A DNA stretch of 64,000 nucleotides from Vallitaleaceae bacterium 9-2 (GCA_038396585.1 CP121691.1:496001-560000); one strand, 5' to 3'. Shown: positions 1-9,420, counted from the stretch's first letter. Made by a program: numbers and translations. Notes: generated by a model from the letters alone, not told the origin.

Positions 1-177
1 AAATTTATCGGAGATCAAAAAGACTTTTTCGAAAATGTTATTAAAGAAGCCGTTGCAACGGATTTAATTCATAACGGCGACCAAATCATTATTGCAGCAG
101 GAATTCCTGCTGGACACCAAGGATCAACAAACATGATAAAAATGCATGTTGTTGGAGAAGATGTTATCGGCAACTAG
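1..177 (+). CDS. pyk: Pyruvate kinase, C-terminal fragment
   Basis: The window opens inside an open frame that ends at a TAG at 175-177; 58 codons are visible. The peptide contains DLIHNGDQIIIAAGIPAG followed by STNMIKMHVVG, which matches the end of the C-terminal domain of pyruvate kinase (phosphoenolpyruvate + ADP to pyruvate + ATP, cytosolic glycolysis). The start and the catalytic barrel lie upstream of the window. A strong hairpin follows 13 bases after the stop, so this is the last gene of its transcript. Family assignment from this tail is fairly secure; the extra C-terminal PEP-utiliser-like domain found in some Firmicutes enzymes is absent because the chain ends directly after the HVVG strand. 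Confidence 0.8.
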   Translation, partial: KFIGDQKDFFENVIKEAVATDLIHNGDQIIIAAGIPAGHQGSTNMIKMHVVGEDVIGN

Positions 178-190
178 ATAATTAAAAACC

Positions 191-238
191 AAAGGGTCTA
201 TGTATCCGCCAGCAAGTCTGGCGATACATAGACCCTTT
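191..238 (+). terminator. Intrinsic terminator after pyk
   Basis: The arms AAAGGGTCTATGTATC and GATACATAGACCCTTT pair and are extended by CGCCAG/CTGGCG, with one bulged C and a short CAAGT loop. The tail is TTTATTATG, a weak T-tract. It sits between pyk (plus) and the carboxypeptidase gene (minus, ending at 302) and may serve both strands. Confidence 0.8.
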
Positions 239-301
239 ATTATGTGCTTTTTAATCATGGGATTGAAAAGTTTACCTCGGAGACGATAATGTCAAAATGC
301 A

Positions 302-1609
302 TTAAACAATTTTTATGACAAGACCGATAATTGCAAATACGCCGATAAATACAAATAAAATAAGAGGTTTCCATGGATTTTTTCCTATAGCTTCATGGGT
401 GGCGTTTGAGTCACTGCCTGAATCAGCGGTTTCAGATAGTGCACCGTCAGATAACGCATCGTCAATACTGTCTTGAACCTGATAGGAGACGGTCTTAATT
501 CGAAGAGGTACTTGCATGAGCTCTTGGGCACCAATGGAGAGAACAACGCTTCCAAATAAATCATTGGCTGATAATGCATATTCAGGAAAACTGGGGAGCT
601 CTAATGAATATACAAGATGTTCGCGTTCTGCACTGACAGGTATACAAAGTTCAATATCTTCATTAAGCATTAAATCCATAGTTCCAATGGACATGCCGTT
701 ATCTTGGATAGGCTGTGTTTGTAAAAAATCTGATGCTAGAAGTGGTACGTGCTTATATTCTTCAAAGCCATAATCTAAAAGTTTGGCAGTATCAGCATAG
801 AGATCGTTATATTCTGTACGCATAATCACAGCGATTAGGGTACGAGACCCCTGTCGAGCAACGGTTACGAGTGTATTTTTGGATTGACTTGTATAGCCGA
901 CTTTACCTGCAATTACATCGTCGCGATAAATAGACAGGTCATTTTTGGTGTTGAGCATTTTATGTTGTTGATATAATAAACGTGTTTCGTCAGATTTATT
1001 GGTTATAGGTATTTCATAGGTGCTGTCAGCCATAATTTCTAAAAAATAAGGGTGACGTATAAGCTCTCTGGTTATAAGTGCCATGTCGTAAGCTGTGGTT
1101 TGATGGGCTACATTAAAGAGGCCGTGGGGATTGGTAAAGTTCGTATTTATTGCACCTAAATCCTTGGCACGAGTGTTCATATCCTGAACAAAATTATCGA
1201 TGCTTTGACTCGTTTTTTCAGCTAAGCCATTGGCAACTTCATTGGCGGACATAAGTAATAAGCCATGTAGGGCATCATTGACTGTCAAGACTTCACCTGG
1301 ATGAATACCAATACGGCTTCCACCACTATCTACGCTGTCAATTGCGGTTTCGCTAAAGGTAATGGTGTCATCAGGGTCCAAAGCTTCAATGGCTAACAAA
1401 GCTGTCATCAGCTTAGTGATACTGGCAGGGTACATGGATTTATCTGCTTGCTTTTCAAATAGGACTTGACCGGTATCTCCGTCAATAAGCACGGCAGTCT
1501 CAGAACCTAAGACAGGCTCGCTGGCAGTGACATGTGTAGCAAATACAAAGGACCAAAGGCTAATGCAAAAAGAAAACAAGATAAAGGTAGTGCGGGTATA
1601 CTTTGACAT
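302..1609 (-). CDS. D-alanyl-D-alanine carboxypeptidase (peptidase S11, DacF-like)
   Basis: A 435-residue exported serine peptidase that would trim the terminal D-Ala of peptidoglycan stem peptides. Visible: an N-terminal signal sequence ending near residue 30; active-site S63-I-T-K66 (SxxK); S121-A-N123 (SxN); and a third box, K236-V-G238, where S11 enzymes normally have KTG. A PBP5-type C-terminal domain follows, then a hydrophobic segment (about residues 413-433) that would anchor the protein by a true transmembrane helix instead of the usual amphipathic tail. The start is set by AGGAG about 8 bases upstream. It stands alone, with the next minus-strand gene ending 94 bases away. The Thr-to-Val change in the third motif could alter activity; the family call is secure. 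Confidence 0.9.
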   Translation of the reverse strand: MSKYTRTTFILFSFCISLWSFVFATHVTASEPVLGSETAVLIDGDTGQVLFEKQADKSMYPASITKLMTALLAIEALDPDDTITFSETAIDSVDSGGSRIGIHPGEVLTVNDALHGLLLMSANEVANGLAEKTSQSIDNFVQDMNTRAKDLGAINTNFTNPHGLFNVAHQTTAYDMALITRELIRHPYFLEIMADSTYEIPITNKSDETRLLYQQHKMLNTKNDLSIYRDDVIAGKVGYTSQSKNTLVTVARQGSRTLIAVIMRTEYNDLYADTAKLLDYGFEEYKHVPLLASDFLQTQPIQDNGMSIGTMDLMLNEDIELCIPVSAEREHLVYSLELPSFPEYALSANDLFGSVVLSIGAQELMQVPLRIKTVSYQVQDSIDDALSDGALSETADSGSDSNATHEAIGKNPWKPLILFVFIGVFAIIGLVIKIV

Positions 1610-1703
1610 GAGAAACTCCTATAGTATAAGTTTTGAGTGTAGTGTGTGACGCGTAAATAATAATATGGGTTATTTTATCATATTGTTGCTATAGACACCA
1701 TAG

Positions 1704-3443
1704 TTATTTCATATCTATAAGAAGAATCATATCTGCCGTTAAAGAATTTAACTGATCATCTTCATAATAAAGGTTGATGTTATTAGGTATAATTTTTAGA
1801 CGTGCAGATGTGTTTTCACTCTCATAGGAAGGTGCATCATAGGAAGCGGTATCGATAGAGATTAACAATGTATTTTGGTCATTGTATAGGTCATACTTCC
1901 CAAGATGTTCATTTGGCGACCATGACAAATGGTAGGAGGTATTATTAATAACAAAGGAAGTTGGGGTTATGGATGTATCCTCATCCAAAAAGTATGTAAT
2001 AGAAAAATGTGTAAGATAGCTATAACCATCGAGTTCGAGAATTTTATCATATTCACGGTTGTAGTTATAATAAAAACCGTTACCCGCTTTGTTAACTAAC
2101 GGACGCTCATATGAACTAAATCCAAAAACCGTCTCAAAATCTTTATAATATACGAAATTTGCATCAATCCAAGAGAATTCATTCAAAAAACCCATGCGAT
2201 ATGCATATCTGGATAATGCAATAATTTGCATTTTTGAAGTTTCATCTAAATCTGGATTAGGTAGAACGTTATCATCCACAAGCATACCGTTTTCAAGGAG
2301 TATATCTTCTAATAGATTCATTTGGGTATATTTGCTCACGGTAAAAGCGTCAAAAGGCGGAAGGGAAGAGATCAAGGCGGATAACATAAAGCAAATAGCA
2401 ATTATTCCCAAGTGCTTGGGTTGAAAAAAGCTAAAGATAATTCCGGTAACTAAGGCGAAAATACCATAGAGAATGACAAAATAGCGGCCATGTGTAATGC
2501 CAAGCTCATGAATTTTCATAATAGAAGCGATAAACTGAAGTAAAACCAAAGGGATAAGGAGTTTAGGAAAAATACGATGGAATTGTCGGGCAAAGCCATT
2601 TTCAAAACTTACACTTAAAAGCAATACGCTAATGCCAACGATAGAATAGCTTACCAGCATAGGCTCGAGGAGGTTCTCAGTCCAAAAATCCCCTCGAATA
2701 TTTAAGCCAATATATATGAATAAGATAAATGTAAAAATAACAGTCAAAGGAATAATGATATATGATAATAAAGTTTCTAAAAAACGGGTGCCTTGAATAG
2801 CTTTTTCTAGAGGTTTTGGCAAAGTAGTGCCATAGTTTGGAATCAGTGAAAGGACAAAAAGTGGAGCGAAAAATAAGAAAACAAAGGTAGTAAAATGCAT
2901 ATAGAGATTTTCGTCAATGCTAAAAAGAAGAGTATCAATAGCTGCGATAATTAAAGCGAGGCCTAAAAACAACACGCCAGAAAAAAACAAAGACATTGCC
3001 AGTGCTTTAAAACCATTCATAAAGGATTGATAAAAATAGGGCGCTTGCTTTGAGAGGGTTGCAATCCAAAGAAAGCAGATATATAATCCAAAGGATAAAA
3101 CAGCTGTACGAATCCAATCAGAAGATGGCAAGTGATCTTGGCTACGGATCATAAGATAGTAGCCAAAGGTAAGAAACATTCCCAAGACATAGAGTAACCA
3201 AGGTTTAAAATATGTCGGTAGCGAAAAGGTTTCGCTGAGTCTACGAATATTGATAGATAGGAAAAAACCAATAATGAGTGCTGCAAAAAGCTGGTCGTAT
3301 AGGATGCGTTGATCGTTAATGTTTTCGATAGCTAAAAAGCGGATGAGTACAATAGCAATTAAATATATCGTTGAAATAGGATATCTTGTAACCGTATCTG
3401 TTAGGGCGGTTAAATGTTCTTTGATAATAGTGTATAGTTTCAT
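1704..3443 (-). CDS. DUF4153-type polytopic membrane protein
   Basis: A 579-residue protein with about ten hydrophobic segments in its first 370 residues, followed by a polar C-terminal region of about 200 residues that is likely extracytoplasmic. Its overall look fits the DUF4153 family of uncharacterised Firmicutes membrane proteins; no catalytic motif is visible. The open frame reaches back to 3470, but GGAAAGG on the minus strand is well spaced only for the ATG at 3441-3443, so that start is used. A good minus-strand promoter lies at 3505-3533. No function can be assigned. Confidence 0.65.
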   Translation of the reverse strand: MKLYTIIKEHLTALTDTVTRYPISTIYLIAIVLIRFLAIENINDQRILYDQLFAALIIGFFLSINIRRLSETFSLPTYFKPWLLYVLGMFLTFGYYLMIRSQDHLPSSDWIRTAVLSFGLYICFLWIATLSKQAPYFYQSFMNGFKALAMSLFFSGVLFLGLALIIAAIDTLLFSIDENLYMHFTTFVFLFFAPLFVLSLIPNYGTTLPKPLEKAIQGTRFLETLLSYIIIPLTVIFTFILFIYIGLNIRGDFWTENLLEPMLVSYSIVGISVLLLSVSFENGFARQFHRIFPKLLIPLVLLQFIASIMKIHELGITHGRYFVILYGIFALVTGIIFSFFQPKHLGIIAICFMLSALISSLPPFDAFTVSKYTQMNLLEDILLENGMLVDDNVLPNPDLDETSKMQIIALSRYAYRMGFLNEFSWIDANFVYYKDFETVFGFSSYERPLVNKAGNGFYYNYNREYDKILELDGYSYLTHFSITYFLDEDTSITPTSFVINNTSYHLSWSPNEHLGKYDLYNDQNTLLISIDTASYDAPSYESENTSARLKIIPNNINLYYEDDQLNSLTADMILLIDMK

Positions 3444-3504
3444 AGATATCATCCTTTCCCAAACAATCAAATCATAATGAACGTATAATATAGATTATAT
3501 CTTT

Positions 3505-3533
3505 ATAATAGCACAAAAAGAGAGGACCGTTAA
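3505..3533 (-). promoter_or_regulatory. SigmaA-type promoter for the DUF4153 gene
   Basis: On the minus strand TTAACG and TATTAT are separated by exactly 17 bases, and the -10 is preceded by TGC, giving an extended -10. It lies about 60 bases upstream of the start at 3443. Confidence 0.6.
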
Positions 3534-3552
3534 TTTTATTTTCTGAAGTTGT

Positions 3553-3581
3553 TTGACAATACTGCATAGATTTTATATGAT
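3553..3581 (+). promoter_or_regulatory. SigmaA-type promoter for the GH35 gene
   Basis: A perfect TTGACA -35 (3553-3558) is followed after 17 bases by TATGAT (3576-3581). The start codon is 72 bases further on. No clear operator palindrome was seen in the leader. Confidence 0.75.
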
Positions 3582-3653
3582 GTTTTGATACTAAGGTTTG
3601 ATATTAAGTTATAAAATAATACATGGACAAATGCAAAAAGAGAGGATAGGCTA

Positions 3654-5744
3654 ATGATTAATTATGGATATACATCAAAATACTTTACTCGAGATAATCA
3701 ACCATGGTTTCCGATCATGGGGGAATTTCATTATTCAAGATATCCAAAGCAATATTGGAAAGAATCCCTATATAAGATGAAAGCTGGCGGTGTGGATGTT
3801 GTGTCTACTTATACGTTTTGGATTCATCATGAAGAAGTTCAAGGGGAGTATGAATTTTTTGGGAACAAAGACTTGCGTAGCTTTGTTAAAGCGTGTAAGG
3901 AATGCGATATAAAATTGTTCTTGCGCATTGGCCCATGGTGTCATGGAGAAGTGCGTAATGGTGGTTTTCCTGATTGGATGCTTGAACAAGGGTTTGAGCC
4001 AAGAACCAATGATTCGAATTATTTTGCACAAGTACATCGTTTTTATTCAAAAATTTACGAACAAGTGCAGGGGCTTTTTCATCAAGATGGAGGACCGATT
4101 ATCGGCGTACAAATTGAAAATGAATATGGGCACTGTAACGGACTCACAGGAGAAGCAGGAGAAAATCACATGAAAACCCTGACAACGATGGCAAAAGACA
4201 TTGGGTTTGTTGTGCCTTATTATACGGCAACAGGTTGGGGTGGTGCGGTAACTGGAGGTTTGATTCCGGTGATGGGTGGCTATTGTGAAGCTCCATGGGA
4301 TCAACGTTTAACCAAGATAGAGCCTAGTGGAAACTATATATTTACACATGAACGCAACGACCAAAATATCGGTAGCGATTTTGGGTTTGGGACAGGGATT
4401 ACCTTTGATATCCATAAGTTTCCTTATCTAACTGCGGAGCTTGGCGGAGGGTTGCAAGTGACACACCATCGGCGCCCGGTGGCCTTAGCAAAAGACATCG
4501 GAGCGATGTCGCTGACTAAGTTGGGCAGTGGAGTCAATCTCCTAGGATACTACATGTATCATGGAGGTACAAATCCCAAAGGGAAGCTTAGTTCCTTGCA
4601 AGAATCTAGAGCGAATGGGGAGGTCAATGATTATCCGGAATTAAACTATGATTTTCACACTGCGATCCGCGAGTATGGGCAGATGTCAGACACGTTAAAG
4701 GAATTGAAGCTATATACGATGTTCATTAAAGATTTTGGAGAAGCGTTTTGTCATTTGCCAGCGGTTATTCCTGAAGATAACCCGTTATATCCTACTAATT
4801 ACGAAGCGTTGCGTTATTCTTATCGACATGATGGCAACACAGGCTATGTCTTTGTAAATAATTACCAGAGAAGTTATACGATGGCTACGCACCAAGACGT
4901 TCGATTAAAGGTTCAGTTGGATCAAGAGACCATTGAATTTCCAAAGATTCAGGTTGCGGATGGAGCATATTTTTTCTATCCGTTTAATATGGTACTGGAT
5001 AAGGAAAAAAATATTGTGCTTAAAAGTGCAACGGTATCACCACTTAGTAAGTTGGATAATGCAAAAACGATGTACATATTTTATGGGGATGCAGAACCTA
5101 ATTATTGCTTGAATCAAGAAAGTGCAGAGGTGGATTTAGTCACATTAACACGAGAGGAAGCGCTTAATGCATGGAAAGTTCACCTTGACCAGGAGTATTT
5201 GATTATTACTGAGGCGAATGTTGTTCCAATGGATGATGGTATACATTTATTTGGTGAAAATGTCGTTGAATTTACATGCTATCCTGCGCTATCCAAAGTA
5301 CCTCAAGGTTTTATAGAGGTACAAAGTGAAAAAAACCATAGTGTCTATCAAAAAAACACGTTGGAATCAGCAAAGCTTCCCTTAGTCAACATAGTTGATT
5401 TAGAAAAAACAAGTGAAACATGCGAATATAAAATCACTTTAGAATATGAAAAAAACAGCTCAGAACTTGAAGACTACTTTTTACAACTAACATATGATGG
5501 GGACCAAGCAGCCATTTATCTTGAGGGTGAAAAAGTAGCGGATCATTATTATATGGGTGAACCAATGGAAATAAGTTTACGACGCTTTGGTTTTCCTAGA
5601 GAGATTGTTATGAAAGTCACTGCACTAAGCGCGGATGCCAAAGTCTATCTTGAGCACTGGCCGCCGATGGTCGAAGGTCAAGCCTGTCAACTACGCAAGG
5701 TAGATATACAGATGGAATTTAACCATATTTTGTCTTTTTCTTAA
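3654..5744 (+). CDS. Beta-galactosidase, glycoside hydrolase family 35
   Basis: A 696-residue retaining glycosidase that would release terminal beta-galactose. The N-terminal TIM barrel shows the GH35 signatures: GEFHYSRYP near residue 23, RIGPWCHGEVRNGGFP at 91-106, and IENEYG at 154-159, with E157 the likely acid/base. The segment YLTAELGGG supplies the probable nucleophile E262. Beta-rich domains follow to the C-terminus, as in bacterial GH35 enzymes. No signal peptide is visible, so it is predicted cytosolic and would need a transported disaccharide. GGATAGG precedes the ATG. It has its own promoter, and no sugar transporter is adjacent. Exact substrate linkage cannot be read from sequence. 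Confidence 0.92.
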   Translation: MINYGYTSKYFTRDNQPWFPIMGEFHYSRYPKQYWKESLYKMKAGGVDVVSTYTFWIHHEEVQGEYEFFGNKDLRSFVKACKECDIKLFLRIGPWCHGEVRNGGFPDWMLEQGFEPRTNDSNYFAQVHRFYSKIYEQVQGLFHQDGGPIIGVQIENEYGHCNGLTGEAGENHMKTLTTMAKDIGFVVPYYTATGWGGAVTGGLIPVMGGYCEAPWDQRLTKIEPSGNYIFTHERNDQNIGSDFGFGTGITFDIHKFPYLTAELGGGLQVTHHRRPVALAKDIGAMSLTKLGSGVNLLGYYMYHGGTNPKGKLSSLQESRANGEVNDYPELNYDFHTAIREYGQMSDTLKELKLYTMFIKDFGEAFCHLPAVIPEDNPLYPTNYEALRYSYRHDGNTGYVFVNNYQRSYTMATHQDVRLKVQLDQETIEFPKIQVADGAYFFYPFNMVLDKEKNIVLKSATVSPLSKLDNAKTMYIFYGDAEPNYCLNQESAEVDLVTLTREEALNAWKVHLDQEYLIITEANVVPMDDGIHLFGENVVEFTCYPALSKVPQGFIEVQSEKNHSVYQKNTLESAKLPLVNIVDLEKTSETCEYKITLEYEKNSSELEDYFLQLTYDGDQAAIYLEGEKVADHYYMGEPMEISLRRFGFPREIVMKVTALSADAKVYLEHWPPMVEGQACQLRKVDIQMEFNHILSFS

Positions 5745-5755
5745 GTTGTAAGTCA

Positions 5756-5764
5756 TGCTATAAT
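5756..5764 (+). promoter_or_regulatory. Extended -10 promoter for the 5799-9420 gene run
   Basis: TGCTATAAT (TGN plus perfect TATAAT) lies 12 bases after the GH35 stop codon and about 35 bases before the next start. No good -35 is visible at 16-18 bases, which is typical of extended -10 promoters. Confidence 0.5.
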
Positions 5765-5798
5765 ATAAGGAGAATATAATATCCTCTGAGGATAGGTG

Positions 5799-6374
5799 AT
5801 GGCGATGAAAGAGAAGGAGTTAAAAGAGTTATATCGATATAATGAAGCCACGTCAAGTTATCATGTAGATATAACTCTTGATTTGTATAGAGATGTCTAT
5901 AGTGAGTGGGATTATTCACCTTTTACAAATCGAGATTTAGATGATGATTTATTAGACTATCTTATGGAATGTTCCTATGAGATTGGATTATCGCGTCGAC
6001 TGGTGGTATCGTTTCACTTGCCTTATGCACTCATTGACGCTAAAAAAGAAGCGCGTAGTATTGAAGGGTTTCATCATTATTTTTCATACAGGATTCGAAA
6101 ATTAAAAGGCGAGCAAATGCGCCAAATTCGCAATACACTTATGCTCACCGTTATTGGTGTAGCCTTACTTGTATTTGCGTATTTCTTGGAAGGTACATTT
6201 CCTGTGGATTTTTTCTCGAAAACGCTTGTAGAAGGATTATATATCGGAGCATGGGTGGCTTTGTGGGAAATCTTTACGATATGGTTTTTTAGTATTACGA
6301 AGTTAAATTACATGTTAAGGCATTATCGACGATTACAAAGTGTTGTTATTGAATATGTGTATCAGGATATCTAA
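5799..6374 (+). CDS. Hypothetical membrane protein with two C-terminal helices
   Basis: I do not recognise this 191-residue protein. The first about 105 residues are polar and acidic (a cytosolic domain rich in Tyr and Asp). Two hydrophobic segments follow, near residues 113-130 and 145-168, then a short basic tail. It opens a run of four genes closely spaced on the same strand (alpha/beta hydrolase, condensation-like protein, zinc-ribbon membrane protein), which suggests a shared job. Start choice is ambiguous: ATG 5799 is 7 bases after GAGG, while ATG 5805 sits 6 bases after AGGTG. Confidence 0.6.
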   Translation: MAMKEKELKELYRYNEATSSYHVDITLDLYRDVYSEWDYSPFTNRDLDDDLLDYLMECSYEIGLSRRLVVSFHLPYALIDAKKEARSIEGFHHYFSYRIRKLKGEQMRQIRNTLMLTVIGVALLVFAYFLEGTFPVDFFSKTLVEGLYIGAWVALWEIFTIWFFSITKLNYMLRHYRRLQSVVIEYVYQDI

Positions 6375-6403
6375 TTCCAACGACAGAAAGCTAGAGGGTA
6401 ACC

Positions 6404-7345
6404 ATGAAAAAAATTTATGACGTACATAAGGATTTTCGTTCAGCATTGTTTTTGACAACACCCACAAATTGGATTGCAGTCTGCTGGATTCGAATGTTGT
6501 ATAAGTTGGGATGGTATTTTTATAACAAGCATAAAGAAGTCCGGGTTACAGGGTATAAGATTGCCAGTACAGATGGAAAAAAAATAAAAGTACATGTCTA
6601 TGAGCCGCCGGTTACGGTTAAAGAAAATCCGTGCCTGATTTATTATCATGGTGGTGGGTTTATGTTGTCGATATCGCCAAGAATGCGCCGAAGAATGGAA
6701 GAGTATGCCATAGAAGCCGGATGTATCGTTGTCCTTGTTGATTATCGAGTGATGCCTTTGCATAGGTATCCAAAAGCCATTGAAGATGCATATTCAGCAC
6801 TAACATGGGTTGAAGAACATGCCCAGATGTTAAAGGTTGATATGGATAAGTTGGCTTTGGCAGGAGACAGCGCAGGTGGATTTTTAACAAGTATGACTAC
6901 CCATAGAGCTGTAAAAAATGGAGGACCAAAGATAATAACACAACTTTTGATTTATCCTGTTATCGATAATAAGATGACAAGCGAATCTATGCGGGAGTAC
7001 ATAGACACACCGATTTGGAATGCCAAAAAAAACAAGGAAATGTGGAGAAAATATCTAAAAACGCTGAACAAAGGAGAGTATTTTGTGACGCCCTTGGACT
7101 ATGAGGTGAATGCAGATTTTCCAAAGACGTATATTGAAGTTGCCCAATATGACTGCTTAAAAGATGAAGCAGTTGAATATGGACAAAAATTGAAAGCATC
7201 AGGAATACATGTAATAACAAAAGAAGTTAAAGGTGGAATTCATGGATATGATAACTTTGAGTTTAGCCCGGTCATACAAGAGTTAATGAAAGAGCGTGTG
7301 TTATATTTAAGAAAGATATATAATCATGCGGATACGATAGATTAG
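6404..7345 (+). CDS. Alpha/beta hydrolase, hormone-sensitive-lipase type esterase
   Basis: A 313-residue esterase-like enzyme. It carries the HSL-family oxyanion motif HGGG (82-85), the nucleophile elbow G154-D-S156-A-G and a likely acid at D250 in AQYDCLKDE. The catalytic histidine is H280 in GGIHGYDNF. It would hydrolyse short acyl esters. A hydrophobic patch near residues 23-40 could associate with membrane. It ends 3 bases before the start of the condensation-like gene, so the two are almost certainly co-translated. That pairing suggests it acts on acyl esters made or used by its neighbour. Substrate unknown. Confidence 0.85.
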   Translation: MKKIYDVHKDFRSALFLTTPTNWIAVCWIRMLYKLGWYFYNKHKEVRVTGYKIASTDGKKIKVHVYEPPVTVKENPCLIYYHGGGFMLSISPRMRRRMEEYAIEAGCIVVLVDYRVMPLHRYPKAIEDAYSALTWVEEHAQMLKVDMDKLALAGDSAGGFLTSMTTHRAVKNGGPKIITQLLIYPVIDNKMTSESMREYIDTPIWNAKKNKEMWRKYLKTLNKGEYFVTPLDYEVNADFPKTYIEVAQYDCLKDEAVEYGQKLKASGIHVITKEVKGGIHGYDNFEFSPVIQELMKERVLYLRKIYNHADTID

Positions 7346-7348
7346 GAA

Positions 7349-8653
7349 ATGAGTGAGTATATGCGAAAGAAAAAGAAAAAGGCATGGTATAAACTGGATA
7401 ATGCAGGAAAATTATATCCATCAATAGCCTCGACCCGAAGGTCAACGGTTTTTCGCCTTTCAGCCAAATTAAGCGAGGATATATCTCCTGAGAGTTTACA
7501 AATAGCCCTTGAGAACACGATTGAACGCTTTCCATATTACAAGGTGAATTTAAAAAAAGGAATGTTTTGGTATTACTTTGAAGAAGTGCGCCATGTGCCA
7601 AAGATACAAAAGGAGACCCACTATCCGTGTATGTTCTTAAAGTTTACGAAGAAAAAAACATTCCCTTTTCGTGTACTTTATTATAAACACTATATACACT
7701 TTGAGATATCCCATAGTGTTGCTGATGGAACCGGGGCTATGAGTTTTTTTAAAACCCTTCTGATACAGTATATGAAAGTGCATTATGGAATTTATTGTAA
7801 GCGGCTGGAGGGAGCCAAGGATGTTCATAAAAAGCCGCATCCTCAAGAAAGTGAAGATGCGTTTAAACGCTATTATGATCCGAGTATTCCGGTGCCAAGT
7901 CGCAATAAAAAAGCTATGCATTTTCCGTTTCCGCTTGTTGAAAAAGGGCGCTATATCTTTTTGACAGGAATTGTTCCGGTAAAAAAATTAAAAGAATTGT
8001 CCAAAGCATATTCGTGTACCATTACGCAGTTTATTACAGCGTTGTATTTTGAAGCGATTCAAGACTATGTAAATCAGACAAAAACATTGCAAAAACACCA
8101 AAAAGATAAGCGGATTGTGATTAATATTCCAGTCGATTTGCGCCAGCTATTTCCTTCGCAATCAATGAAAAATTTTTTTGTCAGTTTAACGCCGGAGATT
8201 GATTTGCGACTGGGAACATATACTTTAGAAGAGCTCATTGCTTATCTAAAAGGATATATGCAATTACATTATACGAAAAAAAATGTGAGTCGATATATTA
8301 CTCGAAATGTAAAAAATGAACGGATATTATTTGTCCGTGCATTACCTTTATATTTTAAAAATTTGATTATGCCATATATCTATGTAAAATATGGTGAAAA
8401 AGGATATACGACCAGTGTGTCAAATCTTGGCTTAGTGCGCTTACCTGACGAAATTCAACCTTATGTCGAAGCGATTGAATTTTATCCGGCGCCCAGCGAG
8501 GTCAATAAGATCAAGATGTGTCTTTGTTCATACAAAGACCATTGCTATATTAGTTTTGGCAAGACAATCAATTCGACAGAAATAGAAAAAATATTCTTTA
8601 GAAAATTACGTAAGCTAGGTGTGCCGATTCGTATTGAGACAAATCAAGACTAA
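7349..8653 (+). CDS. Condensation-fold acyltransferase-like protein
   Basis: A 434-residue protein resembling CoA-dependent acyltransferases of the condensation/alcohol acetyltransferase/wax-ester-synthase superfamily. The key sign is H122-S-V-A-D126-G127, the HxxxDG catalytic motif, preceded by FEIS, in the expected position about 120 residues in. A second domain lies at 200-430. The N-terminus is very basic (MRKKKKK). It is not part of a modular NRPS: no adenylation or carrier domain is nearby. Start is uncertain: AGGAA overlaps the ATG at 7349 too closely, and the ATG at 7361 is 13 bases away. Its hydrolase and zinc-ribbon neighbours suggest acyl transfer at a membrane; the acceptor is unknown. 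Confidence 0.7.
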   Translation: MSEYMRKKKKKAWYKLDNAGKLYPSIASTRRSTVFRLSAKLSEDISPESLQIALENTIERFPYYKVNLKKGMFWYYFEEVRHVPKIQKETHYPCMFLKFTKKKTFPFRVLYYKHYIHFEISHSVADGTGAMSFFKTLLIQYMKVHYGIYCKRLEGAKDVHKKPHPQESEDAFKRYYDPSIPVPSRNKKAMHFPFPLVEKGRYIFLTGIVPVKKLKELSKAYSCTITQFITALYFEAIQDYVNQTKTLQKHQKDKRIVINIPVDLRQLFPSQSMKNFFVSLTPEIDLRLGTYTLEELIAYLKGYMQLHYTKKNVSRYITRNVKNERILFVRALPLYFKNLIMPYIYVKYGEKGYTTSVSNLGLVRLPDEIQPYVEAIEFYPAPSEVNKIKMCLCSYKDHCYISFGKTINSTEIEKIFFRKLRKLGVPIRIETNQD

Positions 8654-8673
8654 AAATGTGAAGGAGTGAGAAT

Positions 8674-9420
8674 ATGGCCTATTGTCCAAAGTGTGGTGTG
8701 GAAGTCGATGACACGGTAAAAAGCTGTCCATTGTGTCAGTTTCCAATTCCAGATGTCCATGCCTTTGATGAACAAAGTCCCTATAAAAAAGATGAAACCT
8801 TGGAAATTCTAAAAAAATATCCTCAGGCATATAACATATATCAAGATTATCGTTTAAAAGTCAAAAACCAAATCTTTTTTGCAGTATTGATTGTTTTTGT
8901 CAGTGCAATTGTCATTATGTCAATGATCAAATTTTTCTATCCGGTGAGTGAACCTATATTACGGGTTGTGTTGGTTATTACTATATCACTGGTATTTTAC
9001 GTGTTTTTCCTTTTTGGATATTTACGTCCCTTTTTAAACATTACAGGGGTCTTTATGACGACGTTATATCTTTCCTATGCATTAGCAAGACTCAGCGGAG
9101 GTCAGGCATGGTTTTTAGATTATGCATTGCCCCTGAATGTTTTAGCGTATATCAGTGTTCTCTCTGCATATTATATGTATAAAAAATCGAAAAATAAACG
9201 CCATTTTGGATTTTTCCCAACCTTTATTATTCTAACCATTGCTATCTTATGTATAGGAATTGATGCAGTCGTATCCATGAATATCCACGAGACAATTCGC
9301 TTATCATGGTCGATCATTGTAGCTGTCGGATGCTTGTCCGTGGCTATAATCCTACGCATTGTGACAAGAAGCTTAACAGAGAATATGAAAGAGGTCATTC
9401 GAAGGCGTCTACATTTATAA
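8674..9420 (+). CDS. Zinc-ribbon membrane protein, DUF6320-like
   Basis: A 248-residue protein starting with a zinc ribbon: C4-P-K-C7 and C18-P-L-C21. A polar linker (about 25-65) and roughly six hydrophobic helices from about residue 68 to 236 follow. This arrangement matches uncharacterised DUF6320 proteins that I recall beside condensation-like acyltransferases in clostridia (from memory, unverified). GAAGGAGTGAG gives a good ribosome binding site. It is the last gene of the run, and no hairpin terminator follows. Function unknown; it may be the membrane partner of the acyltransferase. Confidence 0.65.
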   Translation: MAYCPKCGVEVDDTVKSCPLCQFPIPDVHAFDEQSPYKKDETLEILKKYPQAYNIYQDYRLKVKNQIFFAVLIVFVSAIVIMSMIKFFYPVSEPILRVVLVITISLVFYVFFLFGYLRPFLNITGVFMTTLYLSYALARLSGGQAWFLDYALPLNVLAYISVLSAYYMYKKSKNKRHFGFFPTFIILTIAILCIGIDAVVSMNIHETIRLSWSIIVAVGCLSVAIILRIVTRSLTENMKEVIRRRLHL

